A stretch of DNA of 64,000 bases. It comes from Aromatoleum bremense (lineage in GTDB: Bacteria; Pseudomonadota; Gammaproteobacteria; Burkholderiales; Rhodocyclaceae). The stretch spans positions 1 to 64,000 of the forward strand of contig NZ_CP059467.1 in assembly GCF_017894365.1 (NCBI RefSeq). The letters run 5' to 3'. The translations under genes and the position numbers were made by a program. Below, piece after piece: positions 1 through 9,963 of this stretch. Position 1 is the stretch's first letter. Each line of letters opens with the position of its first letter. The notes under the pieces were generated by a model. The model was not told the DNA's origin, made no database searches, and was given only the letters and a program-made list of their open reading frames with translations.

Positions 1-50
1 CACAAATGCCGGGCGCGGAGAAAAGCGTGCGCGAATTTCACGGCCGCCTC

Positions 51-917
<867 letters not shown>

Positions 918-983
918 TCATGAAGCCGAGGTCTTGATCCCGGCCTCATCGGTTACTGCCAAAGTTCAAACGTGGCATCTCAG

Positions 984-1649
984 CTACTGAATGGTCCGAC
1001 GACGTCGGTTAAATTCCGTATCTCCCTCGACAAACTGTGCGAGAACCTGGGCCAAGGACCCGTAAGGGGTGTCTTCCGCCATTGAGCGAAGTTTCTCGCT
1101 AAACTTCGGAACCCAGTCGGCAACATGTTTTTCCAGAAAGTCGCCTTCGGCCGCCACGTAAATGTCTGCCACGTCCTCAGGCGCCCCAGCCTCCAGGAAT
1201 GTCAGGTAATGCAGAAATTCAAGTTGAATGCCAACGTGATCGGGCCATTCCTTGCATCTACCGAGGTCGTAGTTCAACCCAAAATGCTCATAGAATCGAA
1301 TCAGTTCTTCCCAGACGTACTTGGTGTCTTTCTTGGAATAGTCCTTTTCGTGCAATGACACGGCTGGCCGCCCCGAGCAATTGTCGAAAATACCGCTGTA
1401 CATCACCGCGAAGTTCTCGGCATCCGCCCCCTGCGACGCATCAAACTGCGCGATGGATTCGATTGCGGGAACCGGGAATGGAAGTTCGTCCGCCGCCTCA
1501 CGTAACTGACGCCTGGTTTCAATCAAGAAATCCTGCTGCAAGCCGTCCGGCGGATAGGCGAAAACCCGACTCAATATCTTGTAAAATTGCGACCGAGCGG
1601 CCGTGATTCGGTTGTGCGACGAGAGTTCAACATCAAGATCGCTGTTCAT
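984..1649 (-). CDS. ebdD: ethylbenzene dehydrogenase maturation chaperone EbdD (NarJ/TorD type)
   Basis: This 221-residue soluble, acidic, helix-rich protein matches the TorD/NarJ/DmsD chaperone type. It contains the EKDYSKKDTKYVWEELIRFY segment typical of the chaperones paired with dimethylsulfoxide-reductase-family enzymes. Such proteins assist molybdenum-cofactor insertion and Tat export and are not part of the mature enzyme. The start at 1649 gives a usual length and lies 10 bp after the ebdC stop, so ebdC and ebdD are translated from one message. A longer in-frame start at 1751 would overlap ebdC by about 90 bp and is less likely. Confidence 0.85.
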   Translation of the reverse strand: MNSDLDVELSSHNRITAARSQFYKILSRVFAYPPDGLQQDFLIETRRQLREAADELPFPVPAIESIAQFDASQGADAENFAVMYSGIFDNCSGRPAVSLHEKDYSKKDTKYVWEELIRFYEHFGLNYDLGRCKEWPDHVGIQLEFLHYLTFLEAGAPEDVADIYVAAEGDFLEKHVADWVPKFSEKLRSMAEDTPYGSLAQVLAQFVEGDTEFNRRRRTIQ

Positions 1650-1659
1650 TTGACGGCCC

Positions 1660-2304
1660 TCATTTCCGAATATCGAAATCAACAAAATCGCCGGAAAAGG
1701 ACTTTCGTCCCGACCGCTCGGCATTCCCACCGCTCCAGACGGCAAATGCAATCTTCGAACTGCCGCCGGCCTGAAGCGTGGCGAATCCTTCGCCGCTCGT
1801 CAATGACCGGCGAAGGATCACGTTCCATTCTCCGTTCCGATGCTGGGCAACAGCCTTGAGGTCGCTGCCCGCATTGTCTTTCAAGCGACGAACCGCAGAA
1901 AACCCTTCGGCAACAATCTCCATTGGCTCTTTCGCATTCGCCTTCCAGTACCACGCATTTACCGGCTTGCCCTTCGCGCCCATCGTGACTGCGGTCGCAC
2001 CTCGTGCCACAGGAAAAAGTACGCCGACACCATCGACAAAGGAATCCAGATCAGCCACCTTGTCGTGCTTATCCGACGCCCACTTAAGACGAAGCGCAAG
2101 CATGCTTCCGTTGTGCAGTGCCGCGACCTCCAAACGCCTTATCACCCCGTGGCCTTCACTCAGTGCCAGGAAAGGGGAAACCTCCTGCACGATTGCCAGA
2201 GGTGTGGGAAACATCTCGAACGCCGCATTTTCAGCACCTGACCAAATTGCCGCGTCCAGATCAAGCAGCGCGTCGTTACTACCCTCAATTCGTTTCGCTT
2301 TCAT
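1660..2304 (-). CDS. ebdC: ethylbenzene dehydrogenase gamma subunit, heme b protein
   Basis: This 214-residue protein has the size of EbdC of A. aromaticum and belongs to the DmsC-unrelated heme b gamma subunits found in ethylbenzene, selenate, chlorate and dimethylsulfide dehydrogenases. In those enzymes it binds heme b through a Met and a Lys and passes electrons from the iron-sulfur subunit to a periplasmic acceptor. Candidate ligands here are Met108 in VTMGAKG and Lys142 in RRLKDNAG; this pairing is inferred from the known Met/Lys ligation. There is no Tat or Sec signal, consistent with export in complex with the Tat-tagged EbdA. It lies 17 bp after ebdB. Confidence 0.87.
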   Translation of the reverse strand: MKAKRIEGSNDALLDLDAAIWSGAENAAFEMFPTPLAIVQEVSPFLALSEGHGVIRRLEVAALHNGSMLALRLKWASDKHDKVADLDSFVDGVGVLFPVARGATAVTMGAKGKPVNAWYWKANAKEPMEIVAEGFSAVRRLKDNAGSDLKAVAQHRNGEWNVILRRSLTSGEGFATLQAGGSSKIAFAVWSGGNAERSGRKSFSGDFVDFDIRK

Positions 2305-2321
2305 CTCTTTCCCCGGTACCG

Positions 2322-3380
2322 TTAGGACTGAGTCAGCGGGTCATTGGTGAACCCCCCGAACCGATCGGTCCACGTCTTGCTAATCAAGATGTCCATCAAT
2401 TCGGATCCACGGCCAGCTTTCATGTTTGCCCTCTCCGCGTGCAACACCCCCAACACGCGCTTTACCTCCAACCCGAACAGCCCTTCGAGGACATCGAGCG
2501 GGATGCGGGTCTCGTCAGTAATTTCACCATCCTGCCCGAAGCCGCGCGCACCCATCGGCGGCACATAGTAGATATTTGGGCCTGTTCCGTATTCAGCATG
2601 AAGCGGCAAGGCAACCTTCCATTTTCGAACCAGCTTGTAGACTTGACTGTCCTTGTCATCGAGATAGCCGAAGGCGCGGACCCGACCGGGACATTGCCGG
2701 TTACACGCATTCGCGATCCCCTTCTCGAGCCGGGGATAGCACAAAATGCACTTCTCGCTCGTCTGCGATACCGGATTGAAATAGATTGCCTTGTAGGGAC
2801 AAGCCTCGACGCAATGGCGATGCCCCTTGCAGCGCTCTTGGTCAACAAGAACGACACCGTTGTCTTCGCGTTTGTAGATTGCTCCGGTCGGGCAAGCGGC
2901 AAGGCATGCCGGATTCGTGCAGTGGTTGCACATTCTCGCCAGATAGAAGAAGAAAGGATTTGGCCACTTTCCACCGCCCTGATCCTCGTCCCAGTTGTAC
3001 CCCCAGTCGGGGTCCTTGCCGGTCGCCTTGCTGGTCGGGTGAAATCGAACTGTCTGCCCTTTTCCCTCGTAAAACACCTCGTTGTGGTTGAACTGGAAAT
3101 CATCTCCAGAATCAATCATCGTTGGCAGCTTTCCCGGTTGCGGCTGGCCCTTTTGGAAGCCGCCCCCCTTCTTCTCATAGTCGCGCGGGTACCCCTTGCC
3201 GGGATAGGTCGTCACATTATTCCAGCGCATGTGTTCTGTTCCCGGCCGCTTGGTCCAAAGATTCTTGCAAGCGACGGTGCATGTCTGACACCCCATGCAC
3301 TTGTTCAGGTCAATCACCGTGGCGAGTTGCCGCTTCGCCTTTCTCAGTTCACTCTTGTTACCGTCTTGCACGTAAGTCAT
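2322..3380 (-). CDS. ebdB: ethylbenzene dehydrogenase beta subunit, four-cluster Fe-S protein
   Basis: The 352-residue product has four cysteine groups of the NarH/DmsB type. The first is CMGCQTCTVAC near residue 30. The others are CNHCTNPACLAAC, CKGHRHCVEAC, and a final CILC with a later CNRQCPG. These would hold three [4Fe-4S] and one [3Fe-4S] cluster carrying electrons from the molybdenum subunit to the heme subunit. The start at 3380 gives the length known for EbdB; an ATG four codons upstream (3392) is also in frame. The gene begins 30 bp after the ebdA stop. The product should move to the periplasm by hitch-hiking with EbdA. Confidence 0.9.
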   Translation of the reverse strand: MTYVQDGNKSELRKAKRQLATVIDLNKCMGCQTCTVACKNLWTKRPGTEHMRWNNVTTYPGKGYPRDYEKKGGGFQKGQPQPGKLPTMIDSGDDFQFNHNEVFYEGKGQTVRFHPTSKATGKDPDWGYNWDEDQGGGKWPNPFFFYLARMCNHCTNPACLAACPTGAIYKREDNGVVLVDQERCKGHRHCVEACPYKAIYFNPVSQTSEKCILCYPRLEKGIANACNRQCPGRVRAFGYLDDKDSQVYKLVRKWKVALPLHAEYGTGPNIYYVPPMGARGFGQDGEITDETRIPLDVLEGLFGLEVKRVLGVLHAERANMKAGRGSELMDILISKTWTDRFGGFTNDPLTQS

Positions 3381-3410
3381 GTTCGTCTCCAACGACTGAT
3401 CCCAGAGGCA

Positions 3411-6344
3411 CTATGCCTTTTTGATGCTCACCCGTACGCCACGGTCCGTTACTGGCGCTGGACTTCCGTTCATGAAGTAGTAACGGAACTGTTCGTAGCC
3501 GCCTGCCAGGTGAAGGGGCTTGGGCATTCCAATGAGCAGGATGTCATAGGGCTTCCAGTCCTTGTATTGGTGGGCATCCCAGAAATACACGATGCACTGC
3601 TTCGGCTGAACATTTGGTGCCGTGCGGACCATGATTTCGCAATCCGCGAAATCGTTGAACAACTTAGCCATCTCTCCGTCCTTGATGCCGAGCTCTGCAG
3701 CATCCTTGGCATTCATGTGGACGACCGGTTGTCCGCGATGTAGCCGAGACAGGTGGGAGTTCGTAAGGTGAGTGGAATGGATGCTCACGCGCGGGTGTCC
3801 CCCCGTAATCTTGAAAGGATGATCGCCACCCACCATTGGCGTATCTTTGTGCGTCGGCAGCCCTTCGCCCGCCTCAAGATACCAGTCGTGATCCAGGTAG
3901 AACTGTGCGCGCCGCGTGTGCGTCGGGAATACCTTCTTGTCCTCCACATGCCAACGCAGCGGATAAATCGGCTTGGTCACGTCGATCTCGTTGCCCTGCG
4001 CATATTTCGAAGCGCCTGCGCCAAAGCTCAGAAACCGGGTCTGGCCATCTTTCTTGAATTTTTCGTAGCTATAGTCCTTGGCGAACACGCCGACCGCCTT
4101 GTTGATCTCCACCATCTCCTTCATGCAATCGTCGTTGGTAAGGAGGCGACCGTTCATGGTGAATTTGTCATACAGTTCGCCATACTTGCGTTTTTTCCCG
4201 TTATGGTCGGTGTACTCAACAAGCCCCCTTGCCTTGGCGCGCTCGCCCATCTTTTTCAGGATCAACGCGATTCCGTCCCACTCCTCGCGGCATTCGCCCG
4301 GTGGTGGCACGGCGCGATCGACAAACGTAAAGAAGGGATTGCCGCTGCATGGCGTAGTCATTTCGTGCTTCTCGTAATACCACGCACAGGGCAGCACGAT
4401 ATCCGCGTACATCGCCGACGAAGACATGCGGGTTTCCAAGGCAAAGATCATCTTGAGCTTGGGAAACAGGACTTCCGGGAACATCTTGGCGCCACTGCGC
4501 TTGCGCCGCATCGGATTCTGGGAAAGCAGCATGTAGACGTGCGGCGTCTTGTCGGGCGCGGGGCGAATATGATCTTTAGTCCACCACCCTTTCTTGATCG
4601 CCTCGTCCAAATATCCGCCATAGGACTTCTTCAACGCCGGATCTGACCATGCCTGGTTGTTCCACAATTGGTCGTAACCGACGTGGTAATACAGCCACAT
4701 CGCCGGTGGCACCAGACCCACCGCAGCAGTCACTGCCTTGATGAATTCGATGTTGCTCATCTCGTCTGTGGCTGTGGAATCTGCCGCGATGGTGCGCTTG
4801 TGGAAGTCTTCGGCCATGTGATGCAGTTCATCCATGCCGCCTTCCGCCACGGGCTTGTTCATCACGCCCAAGAACAGCATGTTGTCATCGGCATATGACC
4901 ACGCAAAGAAACCCGTGCCCGGCTTGCCCCAATTTCCACTGAGCGCCATCGCCAGGAGCAGGCTCCGCTCCATCAGGTCGCCGTGGTAGCTCTTCGCCGA
5001 AGAGAAGCCGATGTAACTACTCGTGCGTTTCTTGGCGACCTTGCGACCGATTTCCCGGATCAAGGATGCGGGAACGCCACTCTTCGCACTCGCCTGCTCG
5101 GGCGTATATTCCTTCAAGTGCTCCTTGAGCGCCTCGAAAACAGTTCTGACCTGAACGGACGTTCCATTTTTCAGCTTGACAGTAGACGCCCCCTCAAGGG
5201 CAGGCACAATATCCAGCTTCAGCGTGCCACGGTTCGCCTTGTGCAAGGCTTTCGATTTCTCGTCGAAGAAGTAGAACTGCTTCTCGTCGCCGCCATCAAT
5301 GTCCGCGGCGCTCAAGAATTTCCCCGTGTCCATCCGCACCAACAAGGGCATGTCGGTCTGCTCGCTGACGAACTGGCGATTGATCAATTTCTCCTCGACC
5401 ATTACCTGGGAAACGCCAAGCCAGAAAGCGGCGTCGCCACCGACCCGGACCGGGACATGGAGATCGGCGGCAGGGGTCGTCGGGTTGAAGTCGGGCGCAA
5501 CCACGACTACCTCGGCGCCCTTGTAGCGCGCCTCGGTCATGAAGTGATAACTGGACGGATAGGTATACGACCAGTTGCTGCACGTCATGAAAATCAGTTC
5601 GGAGTCCAGGAGGTTATCGGCAGAATAGCCCATATGCATCTTGCCGAACGTATGAAACGCCCCCATGTAGGTGTCGCCGATATCGACGTTGATGTCCGGC
5701 GAAACGCCATCCATCAGATAGGTCATCCGGAAGCCGGCGCCCCAGGCAATCGAACCCGCATGCACGTGCGGTGCATCCAGAATGAACCCGTCCGAAGTTT
5801 TCTGTTCTTCGAAGCTGTCTATAATGGAATCGGCAATCGCGGTCGTCGCTTCGTCCCAGGAAACCCGCTTCCATTTGCCTTCGCCACGCTTGCCCACGCG
5901 CATAAGCGGGTATTTGACGCGCTCGTCGCCGTATAGGTTGTTGTTGAACGCGGAACCCTTTTGGCAACCCAATGGATTGTAATCGACATAATCGACGCTG
6001 CATGCCGCCGTCTTGGCCGCCTGCTCCTCGCGCCAAACAATTCCATTTCGGACGTATACGTAGAACTTGCACGACCCCTGTGGCCAGCAAACATTCAAAT
6101 GGGAACCCCAGGTGACCTTGTCCCATTTCCACTCTTTTCGATAGATGTCTTCCCAACTCGCATACTTCGGCGATGCTGTACCGGCGTTCGCATCCTTCAC
6201 GAAACCAGGCGCCAGCCCACTGGCCAGCGACGACAACGACAGGGAAAGCACACCCGCCCCGCTGCGCTTCAAAAAATCGCGCCGGTGTTTGTCGGGTACG
6301 ACGGTAGTTTCGGGTTCCACAGAAATCGTTTTGTCTCGAGTCAT
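3411..6344 (-). CDS. ebdA: ethylbenzene dehydrogenase alpha subunit (molybdopterin, Tat-exported)
   Basis: This 977-residue DMSO-reductase-family type II catalytic subunit would hydroxylate ethylbenzene without oxygen to (S)-1-phenylethanol in the periplasm. A twin-arginine signal (RRDFLKRSGAG) occupies about residues 20-45. Next comes the FS0 cluster region, with His and Cys in SHLNVCWPQGSC. The DTYMGAFHTFGKMHMGYS segment contains candidate molybdenum-ligating Asp and substrate-pocket residues. The start at 6344 is preceded by AGGAAGGGG and gives the length known for EbdA; a frame extending to 6446 would put 34 residues before the signal peptide and is rejected. It is first in ebdABCD-ped. 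A motif shared with apcA lies about 100 bp upstream. Confidence 0.9.
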   Translation of the reverse strand: MTRDKTISVEPETTVVPDKHRRDFLKRSGAGVLSLSLSSLASGLAPGFVKDANAGTASPKYASWEDIYRKEWKWDKVTWGSHLNVCWPQGSCKFYVYVRNGIVWREEQAAKTAACSVDYVDYNPLGCQKGSAFNNNLYGDERVKYPLMRVGKRGEGKWKRVSWDEATTAIADSIIDSFEEQKTSDGFILDAPHVHAGSIAWGAGFRMTYLMDGVSPDINVDIGDTYMGAFHTFGKMHMGYSADNLLDSELIFMTCSNWSYTYPSSYHFMTEARYKGAEVVVVAPDFNPTTPAADLHVPVRVGGDAAFWLGVSQVMVEEKLINRQFVSEQTDMPLLVRMDTGKFLSAADIDGGDEKQFYFFDEKSKALHKANRGTLKLDIVPALEGASTVKLKNGTSVQVRTVFEALKEHLKEYTPEQASAKSGVPASLIREIGRKVAKKRTSSYIGFSSAKSYHGDLMERSLLLAMALSGNWGKPGTGFFAWSYADDNMLFLGVMNKPVAEGGMDELHHMAEDFHKRTIAADSTATDEMSNIEFIKAVTAAVGLVPPAMWLYYHVGYDQLWNNQAWSDPALKKSYGGYLDEAIKKGWWTKDHIRPAPDKTPHVYMLLSQNPMRRKRSGAKMFPEVLFPKLKMIFALETRMSSSAMYADIVLPCAWYYEKHEMTTPCSGNPFFTFVDRAVPPPGECREEWDGIALILKKMGERAKARGLVEYTDHNGKKRKYGELYDKFTMNGRLLTNDDCMKEMVEINKAVGVFAKDYSYEKFKKDGQTRFLSFGAGASKYAQGNEIDVTKPIYPLRWHVEDKKVFPTHTRRAQFYLDHDWYLEAGEGLPTHKDTPMVGGDHPFKITGGHPRVSIHSTHLTNSHLSRLHRGQPVVHMNAKDAAELGIKDGEMAKLFNDFADCEIMVRTAPNVQPKQCIVYFWDAHQYKDWKPYDILLIGMPKPLHLAGGYEQFRYYFMNGSPAPVTDRGVRVSIKKA

Positions 6345-7147
6345 ATCAAGGCCCCTTCCTGTTGATCGCGCAGTCCGCGCTTGCCAATCCAAGTACGGTT
6401 CCGACTCTATGTCGAATTGCGAAGCCGGAAAATTGGCAATGGACACCTAAGAGCTAAAGAACTACCCGTATTGCGGCGCACCACTCAATAGGTCGGAAGG
6501 AACAAATTTGCCGCGCAGTCTCGATGTGCTTGCAGCCTGCTTGATATACTCAGCGCCAGCGCGGACCCAGGTGACAGTTTGGCGAGTCGATTCCGCGGGA
6601 TTCAGCCAATCGCGATAGACGTTGTCGATCCGTCCATTGCAGGCCATAACACGAAGTTCGCCTCCTCGCTTGTCGTGAGCCGATGCGGTTCGCGTGAAGT
6701 GCGCCGTGGGTTTCGAGAATTGTCTGGCAAACCAGTGACAGCAACCGGCGATTTCGTAGCATAGGCCGCCGTCGCGTTACCAGCCCGGAGCCCGGTCGAC
6801 TACGGCTGCGGCCCGGGGGAGGGGCGATCGCACCACCCGGGCGCGTGCCGGTAAATTCACGCACGTCTCGCGACGACGCCCTATCGTCCCGCTGGTCGCC
6901 TGCTGCGCAAAGTACCCCCTGGATCTTCGTGCCAACGAGACCGTTATGGATGCGGTCACCGCCGTTCTGGTACAGCGTCAACATCAACGCCGTGCATGCA
7001 GCAAAGAATGCTTGCATCATCTTGGCGATGATGGCCGGAGGTACTTGGCCCGGTGGCTGTACAAGCGACCGGGGCCAGCGCAGAGACAAGTCACACTGCC
7101 AGGTTACCCGGCGCCAACCGCAGTCCTGGACCTACTACAACACCTGG
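6345..7147. other. long non-coding upstream region of ebdA
   Basis: About 800 bp separate the ebdA start from the EthD remnant. Apart from the shared 37-bp motif at 6444-6480, I see no reading frame with recognisable protein similarity. Frames of 60-180 codons exist on both strands but lack plausible ribosome sites. The stretch probably holds the ebd promoter and activator sites. A GC-rich block lies near 6780-6860. Confidence 0.5.
6444..6480 (-). promoter_or_regulatory. shared ebd/apc motif, copy 1 (upstream of ebdA)
   Basis: On the plus strand it reads CACCTAAGAGCTAAAG, four variable bases, then ACCCGTATTGCGGCGCA. The same two blocks in the same order and orientation recur at 19848 and, less well conserved, at 17705. 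All three lie upstream of minus-strand genes. The nearer end is 99 nt from the ebdA start. On the coding strand copies 1 and 2 contain GG-N10-GC, the spacing of a sigma54 promoter, but copy 3 does not keep it. It could be a promoter, an activator site or both. Confidence 0.6.
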
Positions 7148-7378
7148 CTATATAACTGCATCGCTGATCTGAATTGTGGGATTAATGTTGGTAAACATTG
7201 GAAGGTCTCTCATGATCGCTTCGGCGTTTGGTCCGAAAGCGGTTTGGAAGGCATCAACAGAATCAAATGTCAGGTGAGCCATCGCAGCAAACGTTGCCGA
7301 TAGTTCTGGCTGCGCGCCTGCCAGTCCATGGTCGACGTCAATCCGCTTGCACGCTATTCCGAGTAACTGTTTGACCAT
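7148..7378 (-). pseudogene. EthD-family protein, C-terminal part only
   Basis: The 76-residue frame starts abruptly at MVKQLLG. It contains the EthD-type sequence VDHGLAGAQPELSATFAAMA and a later FGPNAEAIM, which normally form the second half of the roughly 100-residue EthD dimeric alpha-beta barrel protein. The first 25-30 residues, including the usual N-terminal beta strand, are absent. The bases just upstream belong instead to an MMPL exporter gene in another frame. I read it as a deletion scar rather than a functional gene. Confidence 0.65.
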
Positions 7379-7517
7379 AGGGCAGGCACAGGGCGAACAG
7401 AATGGTGACAGTGAAGATGAGGCTCAGGACGATCTTGGGGTTAGCAAACAACCATTCCTCACCCTGTTTGAGGACATGAGTGATCTTGTGGCGCAGGGCA
7501 TGCGGACTGCTGACCAT
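7338..7517 (-). pseudogene. MMPL/RND exporter, N-terminal stub
   Basis: A 59-codon frame begins at ATG 7517, 12 bp after the lipoprotein gene. It encodes MVSSPHALRHKITHVLKQGE followed by one hydrophobic segment (about residues 28-46, PKIVLSLIFTVTILFALCLP). This is the cytoplasmic tail and first transmembrane helix of an RND/MMPL-type exporter, which would normally be about 800 residues. Right after CLP the sequence switches to the EthD gene out of frame and stops at 7338. Exporters of this type commonly follow YCF48-like lipoprotein genes, which supports the reading. Confidence 0.55.
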
Positions 7518-7529
7518 GGGTATCTTCCT

Positions 7530-8483
7530 TCAGTTGACTTGGGTGCTGATGACGCGGACGAGTCCGCCCGGCCCACCGATGGCTATGGCGGCTTGTCCGG
7601 GCAGCGCCGCGCCAGCACCGAGAAACACCGGCGCGACGTCCGGGTAGGGCATTGGCTGGAACGCGTTGCCTTCCAGCCGGGCGACGATACCGCCGCCGCC
7701 GACGCCGTAAGGTTTGCCTTCATGCAGGAATAACCGGTACAGAGGCGCTTGCGCGGCGTTCTCGATCTTGTTCCAGGTATTTCCGCCGTCTTGGGTACGC
7801 AAGATAGTTCCGGCAATACCGCTGGCGTAGCCTTCCTTGCGGTTCATGAAGACTGTGCTGTATGGGTAGAACTCGCCGCCAATGCGCGCGCCCTTCTTCC
7901 ATGTGGCGCCGCCGTCTTCAGTAGCGGCGACGAGACCGAATTCGCCCAAGGCAATCCCAACTTGAGCGTCGACCATGTCTAACGCAGTGATTTGCGCGTC
8001 CTCTCCCATGTCGGTGACTTGCCAACTCGCGCCTCGATCGGCGCTTTTGGCGATGATGGCGCGCGACCCGCCAATATGCCATTGCGCTTTCGCATCGCAA
8101 ATGATCGTGAGCGGAATCCGCGGCTTCTCGAGGGCGATGCTCTTCCACCCTGTGCCTCGCGCATCCGCGCTCCAGACCTTGTGGTTGAAGTCGATGCCGA
8201 CAAAGCTGCCATCCGGGCATGCCGCGAGCCCGATCATTGAGACCGGGCCAAGAACTTCCCGCGACCACGTCTTGCCCTGGTCCGCTGACACCACCACCGC
8301 GCCGCTTTGCGTCCCCGCCACCACTACTGTTCCATTCGCTGCCAGCGATTGGGAAATGTCGTAACGTTTGATGGGTTTGGCTCGCTCAGCGTCCGTCGTG
8401 CGCAAGTCCTGCGCTTCGGTGCACGCGCCGAGCAGCATGGCCAGCAACAACGTGACAACGATTCGGCTGTTTGGCATGTTCAT
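7530..8483 (-). CDS. YCF48/Hcf136-like beta-propeller lipoprotein
   Basis: The 317-residue product begins with a lipoprotein signal ending in LLGAC, so it should be acylated and membrane anchored outside the cytoplasm. The body contains repeated Asp-box/BNR-like motifs (SADQGKTW, SADRGASW, TEDGGATW, TQDGGNTW) about 45-60 residues apart, which predict a seven-bladed propeller of the YCF48 type. Such proteins are often encoded beside MMPL/RND exporters, and an exporter stub follows here. A second ATG at 8477 has AGGA at better spacing and may be the true start. Its role in ethylbenzene metabolism is unknown; it might support export of aromatic compounds. Confidence 0.7.
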   Translation of the reverse strand: MNMPNSRIVVTLLLAMLLGACTEAQDLRTTDAERAKPIKRYDISQSLAANGTVVVAGTQSGAVVVSADQGKTWSREVLGPVSMIGLAACPDGSFVGIDFNHKVWSADARGTGWKSIALEKPRIPLTIICDAKAQWHIGGSRAIIAKSADRGASWQVTDMGEDAQITALDMVDAQVGIALGEFGLVAATEDGGATWKKGARIGGEFYPYSTVFMNRKEGYASGIAGTILRTQDGGNTWNKIENAAQAPLYRLFLHEGKPYGVGGGGIVARLEGNAFQPMPYPDVAPVFLGAGAALPGQAAIAIGGPGGLVRVISTQVN

Positions 8484-8561
8484 TCCTGGTTCAGTTGCTG
8501 TGTCATGATCATCTCGATTGTTCGACCACGGTGCGCGGCAACGCGCTAGCGCCCGTTTGGC

Positions 8562-9947
8562 TCAAGCAGCGCCACGAATCGCGAGCAGTGAGTTCTTGTA
8601 GACGCTGCGGGGCAGGCTGCCTGGTGCCAGCACCGTGACCGCAATGCGGACCTGCAATTGCGTGCGGACGCATTGGACGATGGCCTCGGCCAAGCCCGGG
8701 TAGATGCCGGCATCCATCGACGGGTGCGCCTCAACGTCAACCGGGATCGGATCGTCGAAGCGGACCTGGTCGGCGCGCTCCTTCCAGATACGCAACATCG
8801 GCTCGATTTCGCCGGCGAAGCGCTCGGTGACCAAATCCCGGATCGCGGTCGGAAACACGTTCATGCCCTTGTAGATCAGCATGTCGTCGGTGCGTCCGAT
8901 GCAACGGATTCGCGGGCTCGTACGTCCGCAAGCGCATTCGGTGCCGATCACGAGCGCGTGGTCGCGGGAGCGATATCGGACCAGAGGGGTCGCATCCCGC
9001 GCAAAGGTGGTATAGACGATTTCCCCGGTTGCTCCCGCCTCCCAAGGAACAAGGTCGCCGGTATCTGGTTCGATCAGCTCAATCGCGACATGTTTCTGCG
9101 CATTGAAGTGCATGCCATCGTGCTCCTCGCACTCCCCCCACATTCCGGAAATGACGTCTCCCAGTCCCATCACTTCGCGCAGTTGCGATATACCCAAGCC
9201 GCGCATGATCCGGTCGCGGATTTCCGGCTGATTCAGGCCAGGCTCACCGCCGCACAGAACCTTCCGCAGGGCTGACGGCACACCTGTTTCACGACCGACC
9301 GCATCCCACTGCTCGGTGAGGTAAAGGCCGAATGACGTCGTCGCAAGCAGCGCCGAGGTGCGGAGGCGCCGCATTTCCCGCAGGATGCGGTCGGTTGGAA
9401 AGCCTCCGAGCCAGCATAACGTCGCGCCAATGCGGCGAAATCCGTCGGCATAAGGAAGGCCGCCGGCCACCATCGGCAAACCGACCAGGTGCGCGACAAC
9501 ATCCGATTTGCGCACCCCTGCGGTGAAGAAGTTGTTGGCGATAGCATCCGACCACACCTCCATGTCCCGTTGCGTCAAGGCATAGTAGAGCGGCCGGCCG
9601 GTAGTACCCGACGACGACACCGCCTGTACGATGTCAACGAGCGGAGCCGACTGATTTCCACCGAAGGGCTCGGTATCGCTCGCCTGATCCTGAGCATTCC
9701 GAATGGCATCTTTCATCGTGAACGGCAGCTTGCTTAGATCGGCCAGGGAGCGGACTTTCAAATCCGCACTCAGATCAGCATGCAGCGTCCGATAAAGCCC
9801 CGAGCGCTCGCGGAGTGGCAACAACATGTTGCCGATTTGCTCTGATTGCCAGCGCTCGACTTCCTTCCACGGCATCGTTTCCAATGCTTCATTCCAGTAT
9901 TCGCGCGTCCCCGTATGGCGGCGCTCGGCGACAAGTTCGGTGTGCAT
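8562..9947 (-). CDS. bal: benzoylacetate-CoA ligase
   Basis: This 461-residue AMP-forming ligase of the phenylacetate-CoA-ligase family has the ATP-binding SSSGTTGRP motif near residue 110. Other family features are GEIVYTTFARDATPLVRYRSRD and a C-terminal GRTDDMLIYKGMNVFP segment. The A. aromaticum homologue activates benzoylacetate, the product of acetophenone carboxylase, to benzoylacetyl-CoA for thiolysis. The ATG at 9947 follows GGAGGAGAAG and lies 16 bp after the apcE stop. Substrate is inferred from position as the gene after apcABCDE; the family alone would allow phenylacetate. Confidence 0.85.
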   Translation of the reverse strand: MHTELVAERRHTGTREYWNEALETMPWKEVERWQSEQIGNMLLPLRERSGLYRTLHADLSADLKVRSLADLSKLPFTMKDAIRNAQDQASDTEPFGGNQSAPLVDIVQAVSSSGTTGRPLYYALTQRDMEVWSDAIANNFFTAGVRKSDVVAHLVGLPMVAGGLPYADGFRRIGATLCWLGGFPTDRILREMRRLRTSALLATTSFGLYLTEQWDAVGRETGVPSALRKVLCGGEPGLNQPEIRDRIMRGLGISQLREVMGLGDVISGMWGECEEHDGMHFNAQKHVAIELIEPDTGDLVPWEAGATGEIVYTTFARDATPLVRYRSRDHALVIGTECACGRTSPRIRCIGRTDDMLIYKGMNVFPTAIRDLVTERFAGEIEPMLRIWKERADQVRFDDPIPVDVEAHPSMDAGIYPGLAEAIVQCVRTQLQVRIAVTVLAPGSLPRSVYKNSLLAIRGAA

Positions 9948-9963
9948 GACTTCTCCTCCCAAT

